A DNA stretch of 64,000 bases from Pseudomonadota bacterium (lineage in GTDB: Bacteria; Pseudomonadota; Gammaproteobacteria; Burkholderiales; JABEVD01), in contig JAKBJU010000007.1 in NCBI GenBank assembly GCA_021835845.1, forward strand, positions 43,134 through 107,133, written 5' to 3'. This document shows positions 1 to 8,705 of this stretch, in pieces. The notes under the pieces are model-generated. The model made no database searches. It was not told the origin of the DNA and was given only the letters and a program-made list of their open reading frames with translations. A program made the translations under genes and the position numbers. Every line of letters starts with the position of its first letter. Position 1 is the stretch's first letter.

Positions 1-333
1 GTCTCGTCGGGGTCGCCTTCCGGCTGGGTCGGCGCGGGTATCGCACTGGTTGCGATTTTCCTGCCCTCATTTCTGCTCGTCGTCGGAATCCTCCCCTTCT
101 GGGAAGAATTGCGCCGCATCGAGGCGCTGCAGAAAGCCATGCCAGGAATCAACGCGGCAGTCGTGGGGCTGCTGCTCGCCGCGTTCTACAATCCGGTATG
201 GAAAACCGCGATCCTGAGCGGCACGGATTTCTTCATGGCTGCCGCCGTCTTTCTGCTGCTGACATTCGGGAAAGTGCCGCCCTGGCTGATGGTGATATTC
301 ACGGCAGCCATTGCGGAAGCATTGAGTCGATAA
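1..333 (+). CDS. Chromate transporter, C-terminal part (gene starts before the window)
   Basis: The reading frame is open from the first base and ends with TAA at 331-333, giving the last 110 residues of a membrane protein. Hydrophobic segments (IALVAIFLPSFLLVVGILPF, then AAVVGLLLAAFYNPV, then FFMAAAVFLLLTFG) and the closing run PPWLMVIFTAAIAEAL are typical of the C-terminal half of ChrA/CHR-family transporters, which export chromate or related oxyanions across the inner membrane. The N-terminal half is missing, so the assignment rests on this half alone. The next gene has its own regulatory region, so no operon link is implied. Confidence 0.7.
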   Translation, partial: VSSGSPSGWVGAGIALVAIFLPSFLLVVGILPFWEELRRIEALQKAMPGINAAVVGLLLAAFYNPVWKTAILSGTDFFMAAAVFLLLTFGKVPPWLMVIFTAAIAEALSR

Positions 334-388
334 GCGACGGCGCCACGGGGCTGCCGAGCGAAGCCCCCTCATCGGCCGAGTCCCGATC

Positions 389-417
389 CTGTCACAAAAC
401 CATCACAATTCTTTCAC
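389..417 (+). promoter_or_regulatory. Pho-box-like array upstream of the TonB-receptor cluster
   Basis: Three 7-base direct repeats lie in phase with 4-base AT-rich spacers: CTGTCAC (389-395), CCATCAC (400-406) and CTTTCAC (411-417). The enterobacterial PHO box is two CTGTCAT-like repeats with an 11-base period, bound by PhoB. The first copy here matches 7/7, the second 5/7 and the third 6/7. I could not settle on a -10 element; TAAATT at 439-444 is one weak candidate. The array lies 75 bases before the receptor start. Confidence 0.7.
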
Positions 418-491
418 GTTGCCCTAATTCTGGCTGCGTAAATTTCGCCCCACAAATTGGTTTTCTGTCAATTCTCAAAAGGGAGACGTGA

Positions 492-2663
492 ATGAAAAAG
501 GAATTCGGTTTCAGGAAGAAGCTTATCGCTCAACTGGTTTTCGGCAGCCTTCTTGCGACAGGCAACGCCTTCGCGCAGGATGCGGTAAATCTGGGTACGG
601 TGCAGAGCAACGCCGGTGACGGCGGCGTCACCGGTCCAGGCACGGCATCCTATGTCGCGCCCACCCAGGGTTCTCTGGTCGCAACCCAGCCCCAGTCGAT
701 CATCAGCCAGCAGTATATCCAGCAAAATGCTTCCGCCACTTCGAACTACACCGACATCATCAACATCGCACCCAGCGTCTACAGCATCGATCCGAACGGC
801 CCGGGCATGATGGAATCCCAGTCCGGCGGTCCGTACATCCGGGGCTTCCACGACGGGCAGTACAACGTGACGTTCGACGGCATCCCCTGGGGCGACTCCA
901 ACGACTTCACGCACCATACCACGTCCTACTTCATGGCCCAGGATCTGGGTGGAATCACGGTCGACCGCGGTCCCGGCGATGCCAGCAATATCGGCTATGC
1001 CACCTTCGGCGGCACCATCGCAGTCCAGTCCAAGAATCCCATGGCTTCGACCAACTTCAATCTCTACGGAACTGTCGGCAGCTGGAACACCAGAATGATG
1101 GGCGGCGAGTTCGACACCGGCGTGATGCAGAACTACGGAGACAGCGCCGCGTTCATCGACTACCGGAAAGTCCAGACCGACGGATACCTGACCAACTCCA
1201 ATCAGAATCGCGGCAACCTGTTCGTCAAGTTCGTGAAGCCGGTTTCCGACAACACGCTCCTGACCTTCGTGACCATGCAGAACACCGTTCACCAGAACGT
1301 TCCTTACGGTGCGACGCTTTCGACCATTGCGCAGTACGGCAAGAACTATGGACTGAGCGCCAATCCATTGAGCCAGGACTATTACGGCTACAACTATGAT
1401 TCGATCAACTCGGATTTTGAATACATCGGCCTGAACACCACCCAGGGCAACTGGAAGATCGACAACAAGCTCTACACCTATGCCTATTACCACAACGGCT
1501 ATAACGGCATGAATGTCGGGATCAACCAGCCCAATGGAACGATTTATGGTGCGAACAATGTGCCAGGCGGCGAAATGTACATGAACTATCGCTCCTGGGG
1601 CGACATCCTGAAGACTTCCTATGCCGTCGGCAAGGACAGCATCGATGTCGGCGCCTGGATGGACCGCCAGAACAACAACCGCGGGGCATGGAACACGGAT
1701 GCGACGCTCGGCAACGCATTCGTCAGCTGGAATGGCGGCAGACTGATGACCGACTCGCTGACCACCATCCAGCCCTATGCGCAGTACGAGTGGAAGGCAA
1801 CGGATGCCCTGACCGTCACGCCCGGGGTGAAGTACACATCCTTCACCAGGACCATCAATGCCCCCATAAACAATGGCGGCAATCCAGCCTACAACGGTAG
1901 CCAGACCTGGGGCAAGGCACTTCCCTCTCTCGATGCGCATTACATGATCCAGCCAAACTGGAGCGCCTACGCCCAGTATGCCCAAGGCTTCCTGGCGCCC
2001 AATCTCAATGTCTTCTCCACAGCCAATGGCACCCCGCTGCCCAGCGAGCTGAATCCCGAGACGACGCAGAACTTCCAGCTCGGCACGACCTGGAAGAGCA
2101 AGCAGCTCACCGTCTCCGGAGACGTCTACAAGATCGACTTCACCAACCAGGCTCAGGGCATTGCGTGCGGCGCCTATACCTGCTACCAGAACACCGGCGG
2201 GGTGAAGTACAACGGCGTAGAGGGCGAGGCGACCTACGTGATTGGCGGAGGCTTCAGCCTCTACGGCAACTATGCCATCAACAACTACTCGATGAGCACG
2301 GCAGGCGCCTCTCTCTATGATGTGCCGAAAAACACGGCAACCGCAGGGGTGATCTACAACCAAGGTCCCGCCTACGCCTCCCTGATCGCCAAGGAAATCG
2401 GCAGCCGCTACGGCTTTGCGCAGGATGCCAACGGCAACCCGATCCCTTTCTCGAGCTTCACGGTGACCAACTTCAGCTCCAGCTACGACTTCAAGGGACT
2501 CGGCGGATGGGGCAAGGATGTCAAGGTCGGATTCCAGATCAACAACATCTTCAACTACAACAACATCTACGACTCGGCCGCCAACGACTCGACGACCAAT
2601 GCGCCGATGTACTTCGTGTATCCCGAGCGCAACTACGAGCTGACCCTTTCAATCGACATGTGA
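492..2663 (+). CDS. TonB-dependent outer-membrane receptor
   Basis: This 723-residue protein starts with a signal peptide (basic start, hydrophobic run, cleavage near NAFAQD). A plausible TonB box (DAVNLGTV) follows, then a plug domain with a conserved-looking PYIRGFHDGQYNVTFDGIP segment and a 22-strand-type barrel rich in aromatic strands, ending YELTLSIDM. It would import a scarce ligand across the outer membrane using the TonB-ExbBD proteins encoded directly behind it. The Pho-box-like array upstream and the phosphatase gene downstream suggest a phosphorylated organic substrate; this is inference. A siderophore or other ligand cannot be excluded from sequence alone. Confidence 0.93.
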   Translation: MKKEFGFRKKLIAQLVFGSLLATGNAFAQDAVNLGTVQSNAGDGGVTGPGTASYVAPTQGSLVATQPQSIISQQYIQQNASATSNYTDIINIAPSVYSIDPNGPGMMESQSGGPYIRGFHDGQYNVTFDGIPWGDSNDFTHHTTSYFMAQDLGGITVDRGPGDASNIGYATFGGTIAVQSKNPMASTNFNLYGTVGSWNTRMMGGEFDTGVMQNYGDSAAFIDYRKVQTDGYLTNSNQNRGNLFVKFVKPVSDNTLLTFVTMQNTVHQNVPYGATLSTIAQYGKNYGLSANPLSQDYYGYNYDSINSDFEYIGLNTTQGNWKIDNKLYTYAYYHNGYNGMNVGINQPNGTIYGANNVPGGEMYMNYRSWGDILKTSYAVGKDSIDVGAWMDRQNNNRGAWNTDATLGNAFVSWNGGRLMTDSLTTIQPYAQYEWKATDALTVTPGVKYTSFTRTINAPINNGGNPAYNGSQTWGKALPSLDAHYMIQPNWSAYAQYAQGFLAPNLNVFSTANGTPLPSELNPETTQNFQLGTTWKSKQLTVSGDVYKIDFTNQAQGIACGAYTCYQNTGGVKYNGVEGEATYVIGGGFSLYGNYAINNYSMSTAGASLYDVPKNTATAGVIYNQGPAYASLIAKEIGSRYGFAQDANGNPIPFSSFTVTNFSSSYDFKGLGGWGKDVKVGFQINNIFNYNNIYDSAANDSTTNAPMYFVYPERNYELTLSIDM

Positions 2664-2671
2664 GAACCTGA

Positions 2672-3349
2672 ATGAATATCGAGACATTTCAACATGTGGC
2701 CGAATCTTCCGGCGGGATCATCTACCTGATGGGGCTGCTGCTTCTGGTAGCCCTGACGGTAGCCATCGAACGCAGCTGGTATCTCTGGAAGGTAATCACG
2801 CAGGGCAAGCAGGTCATGTCCCAGCTCGAAGCGGCGTCGAAAGTAGAGCATCAAACGCTGGAGCATCTGGGAGAAAGCTTTTCCCAGCTGCCCCATGCCA
2901 GGGTGCTGACGGTCGCTTTGCAGCATGACCTCAACCATGACTTCGAACGGATTTCAGACAAGCTGGAGGAATCCATCATGAGAGAGGCCCCCGGAATCGA
3001 CCGCCACCTCTGGGTACTGGACACGATCGTGACCATGGCGCCGCTGCTCGGATTGCTCGGCACCATCATCGGCATGTTCAACGCCTTCCAGGTGCTGGGA
3101 GACCCAGGCAATGCCCCGACCAAGGTGACAGGGGGTGTGGCCGAGGCATTGCTCGCCACCGCTTCGGGCCTCTTCATCGCAATCCTGGGCCTGTTCTTCT
3201 TCAACGCACTGAGCAACCGGGTGCGGGTCATCATGCATCAGCTCGAAACGCTGAAAGTGATGCTGGTGAACCGCATGTATCCGCATTACCACGACGCCCC
3301 GAAAAGGAATGGCAAGACCATTTCCGAAATCAGATCGCAGGCAGCCTAG
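2672..3349 (+). CDS. exbB: ExbB-type proton channel (MotA/TolQ/ExbB family)
   Basis: The 225-residue protein has one membrane segment near residues 17-32 and two more in the C-terminal half, around the family motif PLLGLLGTIIGMFNAF and the later GVAEALLATASGLFIAI. ExbB couples the proton gradient to TonB. It starts 8 bases after the receptor stop and is followed one base later by exbD, so the four genes 492-4374 form one operon. It is separate from the TolQ encoded at 14577-15260: this copy looks dedicated to the receptor encoded beside it. Confidence 0.93.
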   Translation: MNIETFQHVAESSGGIIYLMGLLLLVALTVAIERSWYLWKVITQGKQVMSQLEAASKVEHQTLEHLGESFSQLPHARVLTVALQHDLNHDFERISDKLEESIMREAPGIDRHLWVLDTIVTMAPLLGLLGTIIGMFNAFQVLGDPGNAPTKVTGGVAEALLATASGLFIAILGLFFFNALSNRVRVIMHQLETLKVMLVNRMYPHYHDAPKRNGKTISEIRSQAA

Positions 3350-3350
3350 C

Positions 3351-3737
3351 ATGAAATATTTCGAAACCAAGAAGGCCAGGATAGAGATCATCCCCATGAT
3401 CGACATCATGTTCTTCCTGCTGGTCTTCTTCATCATGATCACGCTGCACATGATCCCCTCTTCGGGGATCCCATCCAGCCTTTCCAAAAGCTCGACCGCC
3501 ACGCCGCTCAACCAGCCCAAAGTGGTTCTGAGCGTCGATGGGCAGGGAAACATCGGCTTCGACGGCAGAACGGTCGGTCCGTCCGAACTGACCGCCATGC
3601 TGCAGCAGAAGGGCCCCAATACCGTCGTCACCATAGCGGGAGCGAAGGACACTTCGCTCCAGCATCTGATGGCGGTGATGGACGCATGCCGCGCCGCAGG
3701 GGTCACCCAGATCGGGCTGGCAGCCCGCAAAGAGTAG
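3351..3737 (+). CDS. exbD: ExbD-type energy-transduction protein
   Basis: I place the start at the ATG one base after the exbB stop, giving 128 residues beginning MKYFETKKARIEIIPMIDI. A longer in-frame start inside exbB is possible but would add 14 atypical residues. The single membrane segment contains the PMIDIMFFLLVFFI pattern with the conserved aspartate used in proton flow, followed by a periplasmic domain. It works with ExbB and TonB in the inner membrane to energise the receptor. Confidence 0.92.
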   Translation: MKYFETKKARIEIIPMIDIMFFLLVFFIMITLHMIPSSGIPSSLSKSSTATPLNQPKVVLSVDGQGNIGFDGRTVGPSELTAMLQQKGPNTVVTIAGAKDTSLQHLMAVMDACRAAGVTQIGLAARKE

Positions 3738-3744
3738 GGCGATC

Positions 3745-4374
3745 ATGAGGTTCGCACTTTCCAGATCAGCCCTGATCGCGCTCGCGCTAGAAATCCTGAT
3801 CATCGCAGTTTTTGCCATGGCCCTGGAGCGGCATCCCGCCCAGAAAGAACCCGAGCAGCCCCCAGTCATGCTGACCTTCCCTGCGCCTCCCGAGCCGCCC
3901 AAGCAGGAGAAGCCGCCCAAGCAGGAGAAGCCGGTTTCCAGGCCCAAGCCCGTGCATCACCAGCAACCCAGACCGGATCCCGTACAGCAGCCGAAGATCG
4001 CCGATGCTGCGCCTTCGCCGACCCAGGCACCGGCATTGCCGCCCGACCCGCCCAAGGTCGAGAGTCCCGCCCCGGCACCGGACATCACGGCATCCTTCCG
4101 CAGCGCCGTAAAGGCCTCGGTACAGGCTGCGGTGCGTTACCCATATGCCGCAAGGATGGCGCATGTCTCAGGAAAGGCTCTGGTTTCCTTCTCCTACCAT
4201 GACGGCACGGCAAGCCATGTGTCGATCATCGCATCCAGCGGCTATGCCATGCTCGACAATGCCGCAAGGCAGGCTGTCGAAACAGCTTCCTATCCCCCTC
4301 CGCCTCCCGATCTGGCCGGAAGAACCTTGCAGTTCCAGGTATGGGTGCGATTCAACCAGAACCAGGCGCAGTAA
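3745..4374 (+). CDS. tonB: TonB-family protein
   Basis: The 209-residue protein has an N-terminal membrane anchor (LIALALEILIIAVFAMAL), a long proline/lysine/glutamate-rich periplasmic spacer and a C-terminal TonB domain (about residues 120-205) with AARMAHVSGKALVSF and the closing LQFQVWVRFN. The spacer contains an 18-base exact tandem duplication (about 3895-3930) that repeats PPKQEK. Seven bases separate it from exbD and one base from the phosphoesterase gene. Having its own TonB supports a self-contained uptake system. Confidence 0.92.
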   Translation: MRFALSRSALIALALEILIIAVFAMALERHPAQKEPEQPPVMLTFPAPPEPPKQEKPPKQEKPVSRPKPVHHQQPRPDPVQQPKIADAAPSPTQAPALPPDPPKVESPAPAPDITASFRSAVKASVQAAVRYPYAARMAHVSGKALVSFSYHDGTASHVSIIASSGYAMLDNAARQAVETASYPPPPPDLAGRTLQFQVWVRFNQNQAQ

Positions 4375-4375
4375 C

Positions 4376-5725
4376 ATGAAGTATCTGATGCCGATCTTCG
4401 CGCTCCTGGCTGCGGCATCTTTCCGGACGGCAGACGCAAGTCCGCAGGACAGGATCTACGCGGCCTATGTGCTGCTCGGGAACAACGGACAGGGCATTGC
4501 CCGGGTCATAACCGATGCGCCGGCCTGCCCGGACGTGAGATTCGACGGGAAGCCGGAAAGAATGCAGCTCAGGGCCTCCCCTGCAGACGTTCCGGCACGC
4601 CCCGGCTCGCTCAAGGATGCAAAGTTTCCCGTGCTGGTCTGCGAAGCGAAATTGCCGGTCCATGTCGGACATGTCAGCATCGCAGGAAAGGCGCTGCCCG
4701 TTCCCAGAAGAAATCCGCAGCGCATCGTCGTCATCGGGGATACGGGTTGCCGCATGAACCAGTCGGAGCACGCCTTCCAGTCCTGCACCGATCCGGAAAA
4801 ATGGGCGTTCCGGCAGATCAGCGCGGCAGCCGCAGCCTTCAAGCCCGATCTCGTGATCCATGTCGGCGACTACCTTTACCGGGAAAGCCCCTGCCCGAAA
4901 GGAGCGGACGGGTGCACAGGCAGCCCGTGGGGCTACGGATTCGACTCGTGGCAAGCCGATTTCTTCGATCCCGCAAAACGGCTCCTTGCGGCTGCCCCAT
5001 GGGTCATGGTGCGCGGCAACCACGAATCCTGCATTCGCGCAGGCCAGGGATGGTTCCGCTTTCTCGATACGCAACCCTTTGCTCCATCGAGATCCTGTGA
5101 CAATCCCGAAAACGATGCCCGGGGAGACTTCAGCGAACCCTACGCGGTGCCGATCGCTGGCGATACGCAACTGATCGTGTTCGATTCGTCGAAAGCCGCC
5201 AGTTCGGCATACTCTCCCGAAGACGGCGCCTATCAGCGCTACCTGTCCCAGTTCCGCAAAGTGGATGCACTGGCCGGCAGGATGCCGCACAGCTTCTTCC
5301 TCAGCCATCATCCGGTGCTTGCTTACGCTCAGGAGAACGAGACGACCCAGCCCGGAAATCGTGCCCTGCAATCCGTCATGCAGGCGCTTCACCCGGCACG
5401 CCTCTTTTCGCCCGGCATCGATGCAGCGTTTCACGGCCATGTCCATCTTTTCGAGGCGCTCGACTTTTCTGACGATCACCCCGCCACTGTAGTGACCGGA
5501 AATTCCGGAACTGCAACCGACCATCCGCTCCCGAAAACACTGCCCGAAGGCGAACAGCCGGCTCCGGGGGCAATGGTGAGCCGAATCGTTTCGGATTCGG
5601 AGGTCGGCTTTCTCACCATCGAGCGCACCGGCAAACAATGGCTGATAACCGAACGAAACCGCTACGGCAAACCGCAGGTGCGCTGCACCCTGCGCGGCCA
5701 GTCCCTGCTTTGTGCCAGACTGTAG
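4376..5725 (+). CDS. Secreted calcineurin-like metallophosphoesterase
   Basis: I chose the ATG one base after the tonB stop; it gives 449 residues with a signal peptide (MKYLMPIFALLAAASF, cleavage near TADAS). The five metallophosphoesterase blocks are in order: VVIGDTGCR, IHVGDYLY, VRGNHES, LSHHPV and FHGHVHLFE, supplying the usual two-metal ligands. The fold family includes purple acid phosphatases and other phosphomonoesterases. A periplasmic location is expected. Being last in the receptor-exbBD-tonB operon behind a Pho-box-like array, it probably releases phosphate from the imported ligand. The exact substrate is unknown. Confidence 0.9.
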   Translation: MKYLMPIFALLAAASFRTADASPQDRIYAAYVLLGNNGQGIARVITDAPACPDVRFDGKPERMQLRASPADVPARPGSLKDAKFPVLVCEAKLPVHVGHVSIAGKALPVPRRNPQRIVVIGDTGCRMNQSEHAFQSCTDPEKWAFRQISAAAAAFKPDLVIHVGDYLYRESPCPKGADGCTGSPWGYGFDSWQADFFDPAKRLLAAAPWVMVRGNHESCIRAGQGWFRFLDTQPFAPSRSCDNPENDARGDFSEPYAVPIAGDTQLIVFDSSKAASSAYSPEDGAYQRYLSQFRKVDALAGRMPHSFFLSHHPVLAYAQENETTQPGNRALQSVMQALHPARLFSPGIDAAFHGHVHLFEALDFSDDHPATVVTGNSGTATDHPLPKTLPEGEQPAPGAMVSRIVSDSEVGFLTIERTGKQWLITERNRYGKPQVRCTLRGQSLLCARL

Positions 5726-5786
5726 CCAAATGGCGCTCGACTTGCTCTGCTTCATGGTAGGATAAGGACCCTCAATGGAGCTGAAT

Positions 5787-6443
5787 ATGCGCGTCCTGAT
5801 TGTCGAAGACGATCCCATGATCGGCCGGAATCTCGCCCTGGCGCTGAAGGAAGCCGGCCTGATCGCGGACTGGGTTCAGGACGGCATCCAGGGGCTGGAG
5901 GCTGCCAAAACCGGGCATTATGCCGTGGTTCTGCTCGATCTGGGATTGCCCCGGAAATCCGGAACGGACGTGCTGAAATCGATGCGTGACAGCGGGATCG
6001 ACACGCCGCTCCTCATTGTCACCGCAAGGGACGGCATCGATGATCGCGTCGAAGGGCTGGATCTTGGCGCCGACGATTATCTCATCAAGCCTTTCAGCTT
6101 CAAGGAACTGCTGGCAAGGATACGCGCGATCCTGCGCAGGCAGGGGGGGCACGCCGCATCGCTCATCGGCAACGGTGAAATCACCCTCAACCTGGCATCC
6201 CACGAGGCCACCTACCGGGGCAAGACCCTGGCCCTTTCGGCCAAGGAATTCGCACTGCTGCACACCCTCGTCGCCCATCCCGGAACGATCTATTCGCGCA
6301 GTCAGATCGAGGAGCATATCTACGGATGGGGCGAGGAAGTCGAAAGCAATGTCGTCGACGTAATCATCCATTACTTGCGCAGGAAATTCGACAGCGAAAT
6401 CATCCGCAATGTGCGCGGCATCGGCTGGATGGTGGTGAAATGA
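5787..6443 (+). CDS. OmpR/QseB-type response regulator
   Basis: A receiver domain (MRVLIVEDDPMIGRNL, phospho-acceptor Asp51 in VVLLDLGLP, KPFSF near residue 100) is joined to a winged-helix DNA-binding domain (LSAKEFALLHTLVAHPG to VRGIGWMV), 218 residues. I prefer the ATG at 5787, which has GGAG six bases upstream; an in-frame ATG at 5775 also has a ribosome-binding site (AAGGA) and adds four residues. The gene follows the phosphoesterase by about 60 bases and overlaps the kinase gene in ATGA, so it may control or be read with the TonB cluster. It resembles QseB/PmrA more than PhoB. Confidence 0.92.
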   Translation: MRVLIVEDDPMIGRNLALALKEAGLIADWVQDGIQGLEAAKTGHYAVVLLDLGLPRKSGTDVLKSMRDSGIDTPLLIVTARDGIDDRVEGLDLGADDYLIKPFSFKELLARIRAILRRQGGHAASLIGNGEITLNLASHEATYRGKTLALSAKEFALLHTLVAHPGTIYSRSQIEEHIYGWGEEVESNVVDVIIHYLRRKFDSEIIRNVRGIGWMVVK

Positions 6444-7780
6444 ACTCCCTGAAGAAGCAGCTCATCATTCTGCTGGTCGGACTGCTGAGCATAGTCGGCA
6501 TGCTCGCCGGCAGCATTTCCTACATGCTCGCAAAGAACGACGCCGGCGAATTGCTCGACCATCAGATGCGCGAGGTCGCCCGGAGCATCGACGAAGGCTC
6601 ACAGCTTCCCGCGATGCAGGCCAGATTCTTCTCCGAAACCGAGGAAGAACGGGAAAGCGATTTCGTCATCCAGTCGTGGTATGAAAGTGAACCGGTCAAG
6701 TCATCCCGGCCCGGTTTCATCTTGCCCAGGGAAAACAAGACCGGGTTTTCCGACCTCACGATGCATGGCAAGAAATGGCGAACCTATACCATCATCTACC
6801 CCGATCGCACCGTGCAGGTTTCCCTGTCAGGGGACGTCCGCCGGGAAATCGCTACCGCTGCCGCCCTGCGTTCGGTATTGCCCATAGCCGGGCTGATCCC
6901 GCTTTCCTGGATTCTCGTGGCCGTGGTTGTCGGGCGCATCCTCAAACCGCTGGACGCCGTCACGGCGGCCGCGACCCAGCGGGATGCTTCGAGCCTCGAC
7001 CCATTGCCTGCCGAAAACATCCCGCAGGAAATCGCTCCCCTGATCGCAGAAATGAATGCCCTGCTGCTGCGTCTCGGGGATGCGCTCGAATCGCAGCGCC
7101 AGTTCGTGTCGAATGCCGCGCATGAACTGCGCACGCCGCTCGCCGCACTTCAGCTGCAGATCGAGAATCTTTACCTTTGCCAGTCCCGGGAGGACATGGA
7201 TGCCCGCATCGGGGAATTGAAAGCCGGCGTTCACCGCGCTTCCCACCTCGTCAACCAGCTGCTGAGAATGGCTCGCTTCGAAGCGGAAAATGCGCCTTCC
7301 AGGCATAATGCCGATCTCGGCCAGATCGTAAAAGCCTGCATCGGCAGCCTCATTCCGCTTGCCGAAAAAAAGGGCATAGACCTAGGCATGGTGCGCGACG
7401 AGACGGTCGTCATTCAGGCAAATTCGGATGCATTGCGCATCCTGTTCGACAATCTCATCGACAACGCCATACGCTATACGCCGTCCAATGGCAGGATCGA
7501 CGTCAGCGTGATTTCGGCAGGGAAAAAGGCTTATGTGGAAATCGCCGACAACGGCCCCGGCATCCCAGAGCATCTGCTGCCGCGCGTCTTCGACCGTTTT
7601 TTCAGGGCGAGCGGCCAAGTGATCGAAGGGAGCGGCATCGGGCTTGCCATCGTGAAGGCGATAGCGGACCGGGAATCAGCCGAAGTCACCCTGTCCAACA
7701 GGACAGACGGGACCGGTCTGATTGCGAAGGTCGCGCTTTCGATGCCCTTGAGGTCGGACAGAAAGAATGGAGTCCAATGA
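6440..7780 (+). CDS. Sensor histidine kinase (QseC/TctE type), C-terminus altered by an insertion sequence
   Basis: The 446-residue protein has two membrane segments (residues about 7-30 and 145-170) around a short periplasmic sensor region, then a linker (HAMP-like), the H-box NAAHELRTPLAALQ with His228, the N-box DNLIDNAIRYTP, and G-boxes DNGPGIPEHLLPRVFDRFF and SGIGLAIVKA. It should phosphorylate the regulator encoded just before it. The last ten residues (RSDRKNGVQ and neighbours) are encoded by the terminal repeat of the IS element beginning at 7749, so the natural end has been replaced. All catalytic boxes are intact, so activity may survive. Confidence 0.9.
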   Translation: MNSLKKQLIILLVGLLSIVGMLAGSISYMLAKNDAGELLDHQMREVARSIDEGSQLPAMQARFFSETEEERESDFVIQSWYESEPVKSSRPGFILPRENKTGFSDLTMHGKKWRTYTIIYPDRTVQVSLSGDVRREIATAAALRSVLPIAGLIPLSWILVAVVVGRILKPLDAVTAAATQRDASSLDPLPAENIPQEIAPLIAEMNALLLRLGDALESQRQFVSNAAHELRTPLAALQLQIENLYLCQSREDMDARIGELKAGVHRASHLVNQLLRMARFEAENAPSRHNADLGQIVKACIGSLIPLAEKKGIDLGMVRDETVVIQANSDALRILFDNLIDNAIRYTPSNGRIDVSVISAGKKAYVEIADNGPGIPEHLLPRVFDRFFRASGQVIEGSGIGLAIVKAIADRESAEVTLSNRTDGTGLIAKVALSMPLRSDRKNGVQ

Positions 7781-7792
7781 TTCTGTAAAATG
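7749..7792 (+). repeat. Outer copy of the IS terminal repeat
   Basis: This 44-base copy matches the repeat at 9024-9066 in inverted orientation almost throughout, including the extra stretch ending TTCTGTAAAATG. It looks like the left end (orfA side) of a second copy of the same element in opposite orientation. Confidence 0.75.
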
Positions 7793-7797
7793 AGAGG

Positions 7798-7830
7798 TGA
7801 GGTCGGACGGATTTCATGGAGTCCAACGGG
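7798..7830 (+). repeat. Inner copy of the IS terminal repeat
   Basis: It begins TGAGGTCGGACGG and keeps ATGGAGTCCAA, but then diverges into the orfB stop region. It matches the opposite end only imperfectly, as real right ends of IS3 elements usually do, so this may be the authentic right end. Confidence 0.65.
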
Positions 7831-8705
7831 TTAAGCGGCGACCAGGTTTTCATAGTAACGCCGCATGAAGGCAGCGGGTGACAGGTAGCCAAGGCGAGCC
7901 TGCTTCCGTTGCCGATTATAGAAGACTCGATGTACTCCGCGATCTCCTGTTTTGCTTCTTCCCGGGTGGCATAGCGCCGATGATGCACGAGCTCGGTTTT
8001 CAGGGTTCCCCAGAAGCTTTCCATCGGCGCATTATCCCAGCAGTCCCCTTTGCGACTCATGGAAAGTTTCATGCCGAATTGCTTGGCCAGCTTCCGGTAA
8101 TCATGGGAGCAATATTGGCTGCCCCGATCCGAATGAAGAATCAGCCCCTTCTCCGGCCGCCTGGCGGAGGCTGCCCGGAACAATGCCTGCATCACCAGTT
8201 TCCTGCACATCCGCGCTCCCATCGCATGACCGACAAGCTCACCGCTGTAGAGATCCTTCAGTCCGGCAAGGTATAGCCAGCCCTCATCAGTGGCAATATA
8301 GGTCAGGTCCCCAACCCACGCACGATTCGGCGCGGGCACCCTGAAGTTCCGCTCAAGCAGGTTCGGGGCAACTGGAAGATTGTGCTTCGAATCAGTTGTC
8401 GCCTTGAACTTGCGCTTCTGCTTGCAGCGCAGGCCGAGTTTACTGCGTATACGCTTGATGCGATGAATTCCGATCTCGATGCCATGATCGGCGAGATCTT
8501 GCTGCAGGCGCTCAGGGCCACAGGTTTCCCTTGTCCGGATATGCGCAGCCTTCACTTCCAACTCCAGTCGCGCCGCTTCCTGAGCCCTCGACGACGGCGG
8601 GCGATTCCGCCAGGCATGGTAGCCGCTTTCTGATACCGACAGCGCCCGACACATCAGCGATACCGGATACTCTGGTCGCATGGATTCAATCTGGGCGTAT
8701 CTCAC
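7831..8705 (-). pseudogene. IS3-family transposase orfB, frameshifted near the C-terminus
   Basis: Starting at GTG 8705, overlapping the orfA stop in GTGA, the frame encodes the HTH-like start and the rve integrase core: WVGDLTYIATDEGW (first Asp), HSDRGSQYCS (second Asp) and DNAPMESFWGTLKTE (Glu). After EYIE near 7918 the normal IS3 ending (FYNRQRKQARLGYLSP, then RRYYENL) is found in another frame, which ends with TAA at 7831-7833. One base is missing there, so the present product runs into unrelated residues past the element. Either the transposase is inactive or this is a sequencing error. Confidence 0.8.

Noticed and set aside
468..2363. Long minus-strand open frame (631 codons) opposite the TonB receptor
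   Set aside because: It mirrors the codon use of the receptor, has no domain or signal, and the plus-strand receptor is complete.
3895..3930. 18-base tandem duplication in tonB as a regulatory or mobile repeat
   Set aside because: It only repeats PPKQEK in the flexible spacer, where such length changes are common and harmless.
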